From positions 337,032-401,031 of the forward strand of contig CABJAS010000001.1 in assembly GCA_902363625.1 (NCBI GenBank): a stretch of 64,000 nucleotides of DNA. Direction: 5' to 3'. The position numbers and the translations under genes were made by a program. Shown piece after piece: positions 61,447 through 64,000 of the stretch. The stretch's first letter is position 1. Every line of letters begins with the position of its first letter. The DNA is from Clostridiaceae bacterium (GTDB lineage Bacteria > Bacillota_I > Bacilli_A > Erysipelotrichales > Coprobacillaceae). The notes under the pieces were generated by a model. It searched no databases. It saw nothing but the letters and a program-made list of their open reading frames with translations, and had not been told where the DNA came from.

Positions 61447-62116
61447 ATGAAGCATAAAAATATTGCTTATTTTATTAACTGTTGTTTTTCTTGGCGGCTG
61501 TTCTAGTCAGACAAAAATAAAAAGCATTCACATTGATAGTCCGGATATCACTTTAGATTTTGACCAAAGCCAGACTTTTAAAGTGGAAATAGAACCTTCT
61601 AAAGCTAATATCGAAGAAAAAGATATCGTTATTAGTGACACCACACTCATTACTTTGACGAAAGTCAATGACCATTCATTGACAATTAAAGCCAATCAAA
61701 ATGAGGGAATCGCTACTCTTTACATAATGACAAATGATGTAGAAAGCAATAAAGTCACAATCAATATAATAGATATTAAAAAAGCCAAAGAAAAAGCGGC
61801 ACAAGAAGAAAAAGAAGCCAAAGAAGCGGCAGAAAAGGAAAAGCAGGCGGCGGAAGCAGAGGCCAAGGCGTTGGAAGAACAAAAACAAGCAGAAGCAGCA
61901 GCCAAAGCATTGGAAGAACAAAAACAGGCAGAAGCAGCTCAGTCCAATGAATCCACCCCAAATAATGCTATTCCAAATACCAGTACTGTTTATCTGCCTA
62001 AAAACGGAGAAAAATATCATTCAAATCCAAATTGCAGCAATATGAAAAATCCGCGGGCAGTCAGTCTTGAAGAAGCCCAGTCACTAGGTTATGAGCCTTG
62101 CTCTAAATGTTATTAA
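61447..62116 (+). pseudogene. Lipoprotein with Ig-like domain and C-terminal Cys/His domain; signal-peptide frame disrupted
   Basis: The only well-placed start (ATG 61447, eight bases after GGAGG) opens MKHKN and then a stop after 18 codons. Dropping one A from the A5 run at 61456-61460 restores MKHKILLILLTVVFLGGC, a textbook lipoprotein signal. The body (from 61463) is intact: a BIG2-like domain (SPDITLDF, then EPSKANIEEKDI), a Glu/Ala/Lys coiled coil with a 13-residue duplicate, and a C-terminal KYHSNPNCSNM/PCSKC metal-binding-like domain. Translation from TTG 61463 would lack a ribosome binding site and positive n-region. Either a real frameshift, slippage-controlled, or a sequence error. 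Confidence 0.75.
61862..61939 (+). repeat. 39-base tandem duplication
   Basis: Two nearly identical copies (61862-61900 and 61901-61939, four differences) encode AKALEEQKQAEAA twice within the coiled-coil part of the lipoprotein. Confidence 0.85.
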
Positions 62117-62146
62117 AACGCAGACCATTACGATCTGCGTTTTCTT
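62115..62146 (+). terminator. Terminator of the lipoprotein gene
   Basis: A perfect ten-base-pair stem (AAAACGCAGA/TCTGCGTTTT, loop of nine bases) followed by TTC. Confidence 0.85.
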
Positions 62147-62392
62147 GTTGTTGTAATTGTGCTTTAATCTTGGCAATAATTTCTTGATAATTGAGATTGT
62201 CCAAATTTGTCACATCAATTTCGATGCGCTTTCCCACTCCATTAAAATCGTTCATTCTACGATGTTGAATAGCTTTTGATAATCCTCAAGGTGGAAGGAG
62301 CAGGCAATCTTTTTTTGGTTGTCAGATAAGATCATTAATGATATCACCAAGATATTTTCAAGGATGTCGGCACACCGGTAATAATGCCATAC
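62117..62392 (-). pseudogene. Decayed small gene downstream of polC
   Basis: No intact frame spans this 290-base gap, but protein-like stretches lie in successive frames on the minus strand. An ATG at 62392 with AAGAGG upstream reads MYGIITGVPTSLK and stops. A second frame reads ILVISLMILSDNQKKIACSF (continuing to FNIVE, stop at about 62243). A third reads RRMNDFNGVGKRIEIDVTNL and continues into the terminator. Small insertions or deletions would join them. I do not recognise the protein. Either a remnant or sequence errors. Confidence 0.45.
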
Positions 62393-62406
62393 ATGTATTT
62401 ATCCTC

Positions 62407-64000
62407 TTAGAATAGAGATAACTGATTTTCCTCTTCCATTCCGGCAAAGACATTCAATTTACTCATAAATTTGATATGTGTATTATTTAAACGTGTACGT
62501 TTAATAACGTCTTCTTTTGATAAGAACGGATTAACATTTCTGGCTTCAATTACACTGATGCCAACTGCTTCTCCCAATCCGTCAATAGCGGTAAACGGCG
62601 GAATCAAAGCTTTATCATCATCTGGATCTAAAATAAAATCAGTCGCATCAGATTTATCCAAAGAGACATTGTTGAAATGGAATCCACGTTCATACATCTC
62701 TAAGGCAATTTCAAACATTCCCAGTAAATCTTCATCCTTCTTGGTTGAATTATATTCCTGTTTACTTTTTTCAATTTCCTGTTTTCTAAGCAAAATTGCT
62801 TCTTTTCCTTTGATCATTGTTTCGATGTCATAGGCATCACAGCGAGTTGTAAAATAAACTGCGTAATATTCTCTTGGATAATAGAGTTTCCACCAAGCCA
62901 CGCGAATCGCAGACAACACATAGGCCGCCGCATGGGCTTTTGGGAACATGTATTTAATTTTCTTACATGATTCAATATACCATTCCGGTACATTGTATTT
63001 TTTCATTAGATTTTCATAGTCTTTTTCCGGGAAGACTTTTGGTGACTTCCCTTTACGTACACACTCCATGATATCAAAGGCATCTTTATTTGGCAGTCCT
63101 TTTTCAATTAGGTATACCATGATATCATCACGACATCCGATAACCTCTGATAAGGTACAGGTTCCGGATTTGATTAAGGATTCGGCATTTCCCAGATACA
63201 CATCAGTTCCATGAGATAAACCGGAAATAATGAGTAAGTCGTTAAAGTTTTTAGGCTGTGTCTGTTCGAGCATTCCACGAACAAACTGGGTACCAAACTC
63301 AGGCAATCCCAATGCTCCGGTCTTACAGTTTAAATAGCTAAGATCAATTCCCATCGCTTCAGTTGAAGTAAAGAGGCTCATGACCTTCTCATCATTCGTC
63401 GGAATATCTTTGGGATCAATTCCGGTTAAATCCTGCAGCATTCTTGTAACCGTTGGATCCACGTGCCCTAAAATATCCAGCTTTAATACGTTATCATGGA
63501 TGGCATGGAAGTCGAAATGGGTTGTTTTCCATGAAGCATTGACATCATCAGCCGGGAACTGAATCGGGGTAAAATCATACACGTCCATATATCCGGGGAT
63601 AACGATGATTCCACCGGGATGCTGTCCGCTGGTACGTTTAACACCGGTACAGCCCATCGCAATTCGTTCCAGCTCAGCCGAACGAATCGAATTATCAATA
63701 CCTAATAATTCAGCATATCCCTTGGCATATCCGTAAGCCGTTTTATCCGCCACAGTAGAGATCGTTCCGGCACGATATACCTTGTCTTCGCCGAATAATA
63801 CCTGTGTATAGTTATGGGCTTTCCACTGATAATCCCCCGAGAAGTTTAAGTCAATATCGGGAACCTTATCCGCATTAAACCCAAGGAATGTTTCAAACGG
63901 AATATTATGTCCGTCTCCTTTTAATGACTTTCCACACTTTGGACATAGCTTATCCGGCAAATCATATCCATCGGCGATCCCCTCTTCTTCAACAAATTCA
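62407..64000 (-). CDS. polC: DNA polymerase III PolC-type alpha subunit (C-terminal part; gene runs off the window)
   Basis: The main replicative polymerase of low-GC Gram-positives. Only the last 531 codons are in the window; the frame continues open to base 64000 (EFVEEEG... at the edge), so the ORF-like TTG near 63960 is internal. Visible are the zinc-binding CPKCGK, the catalytic PDIDLNFSGDYQ (about 30 residues on), ADKTAYGYAKGY, the fingers region with GVKRTSGQHPGG, LDILGHVDPT, the helix-hairpin-helix region and the C-terminal clamp-binding peptide QLSLF. PolC is about 1440 residues. Next to rimP as in Bacillus, but with one or two genes inserted. Confidence 0.96.
   Translation of the reverse strand, partial: EFVEEEGIADGYDLPDKLCPKCGKSLKGDGHNIPFETFLGFNADKVPDIDLNFSGDYQWKAHNYTQVLFGEDKVYRAGTISTVADKTAYGYAKGYAELLGIDNSIRSAELERIAMGCTGVKRTSGQHPGGIIVIPGYMDVYDFTPIQFPADDVNASWKTTHFDFHAIHDNVLKLDILGHVDPTVTRMLQDLTGIDPKDIPTNDEKVMSLFTSTEAMGIDLSYLNCKTGALGLPEFGTQFVRGMLEQTQPKNFNDLLIISGLSHGTDVYLGNAESLIKSGTCTLSEVIGCRDDIMVYLIEKGLPNKDAFDIMECVRKGKSPKVFPEKDYENLMKKYNVPEWYIESCKKIKYMFPKAHAAAYVLSAIRVAWWKLYYPREYYAVYFTTRCDAYDIETMIKGKEAILLRKQEIEKSKQEYNSTKKDEDLLGMFEIALEMYERGFHFNNVSLDKSDATDFILDPDDDKALIPPFTAIDGLGEAVGISVIEARNVNPFLSKEDVIKRTRLNNTHIKFMSKLNVFAGMEEENQLSLF

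Larger units (their letters stand above)
61101..61462. other. Intergenic region with the rimP operon promoter and leader
   Basis: About 360 bases. It holds the rimP promoter (61181-61209), its leader with a hairpin (61122-61145) and, toward the other gene, TATAAT at 61382-61387 and a GGAGG site at 61434-61438. Bases 61210-61370 are AT-rich and show no gene. Confidence 0.65.

Noticed and set aside
61463..62116. Lipoprotein starting normally at TTG 61463
   Set aside because: No ribosome binding site lies at a suitable distance, and the signal peptide would lack its basic start. The frame break explains the pattern better.
62407..63960. A 517-residue stand-alone polymerase fragment with a start near 63960
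   Set aside because: The frame stays open to the window edge and continues the PolC sequence, so this is the end of a larger gene cut by the window.
1..64000. Prophage, IS elements, CRISPR arrays, tRNA or rRNA genes
   Set aside because: No transposase, integrase, phage structural protein, repeat-spacer pattern, tRNA cloverleaf or rRNA-like sequence was found by eye.

Overview
The window is an AT-rich chromosomal segment from an endospore-forming, low-GC Gram-positive bacterium (Bacillota). The evidence is a PolC-type DNA polymerase III, a polC-rimP-nusA-ylxR-ylxQ-infB-rbfA block, a gmk/priA/rsmB/rlmN/phosphatase/PASTA-kinase/rsgA/rpe/thiN block, a CIRCE-controlled clpB, a tricistronic gerA-type germinant receptor, a Cse60-like sporulation protein and a Cys/Gly-rich coat-like protein. 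Placement in the Erysipelotrichia is my inference from the gene mixture and base composition; nothing here proves it. I found no rRNA, tRNA, CRISPR array, IS element or prophage. Most genes lie on the minus strand.

Layout. 0-7 kb: clpB with two CIRCE operators; a TetR-MATE efflux pair with twin operators; a DUF1836 regulator; a hemolysin III-type membrane protein; a histidine phosphatase. 7-17 kb: a tightly overlapping minus-strand operon read from priA through a Sel1 protein, rsmB, rlmN, PP2C phosphatase, PASTA kinase, rsgA, rpe and thiN to a small membrane protein. In Bacillus def and fmt sit between priA and rsmB; here the Sel1 gene is there instead. 17-21 kb: a Y-family polymerase, gmk and the divergent rqcH. 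21-26 kb: coat-like protein, a YlmD/YfiH protein, a RdgB/HAM1-like pyrophosphatase overlapping the NAD(P)HX repair gene, and a secreted NlpC/P60 hydrolase with Ig-like modules. 26-37 kb: an ABC transporter pair with a large FtsX permease, a YfcE-type phosphoesterase, KtrAB potassium uptake behind two coupled flavoproteins, a PHP phosphoesterase and a YebC-family factor.

37-45 kb: a serine hydrolase, a thioredoxin-fold lipoprotein paired with a SWIM-SNF2 helicase, an HD protein, lepA and a small OB-fold protein. 45-49 kb: germinant receptor genes in the order AB-AA-AC. 49-56 kb: rubrerythrin; a trmB-thioredoxin-ytpR-unknown-acpS operon; an RsuA-type pseudouridine synthase behind a lipoprotein; DUF1540 and Cse60-like genes; nagA with an aldose epimerase-like gene. 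56-64 kb: rbfA, infB, ylxQ, ylxR, nusA and rimP from a strong promoter with a hairpin leader; a lipoprotein gene whose signal-peptide frame is broken; a decayed reading frame; and the C-terminal third of polC running off the window.

No clearly new defence or biosynthetic system is visible. The points most worth a second look are the uncharacterised protein with repeated SP motifs between ytpR and acpS, the thioredoxin lipoprotein/SNF2 pair, the flavoprotein pair ahead of KtrAB, the Sel1 insertion in the priA block, and the frame disruptions between rimP and polC.
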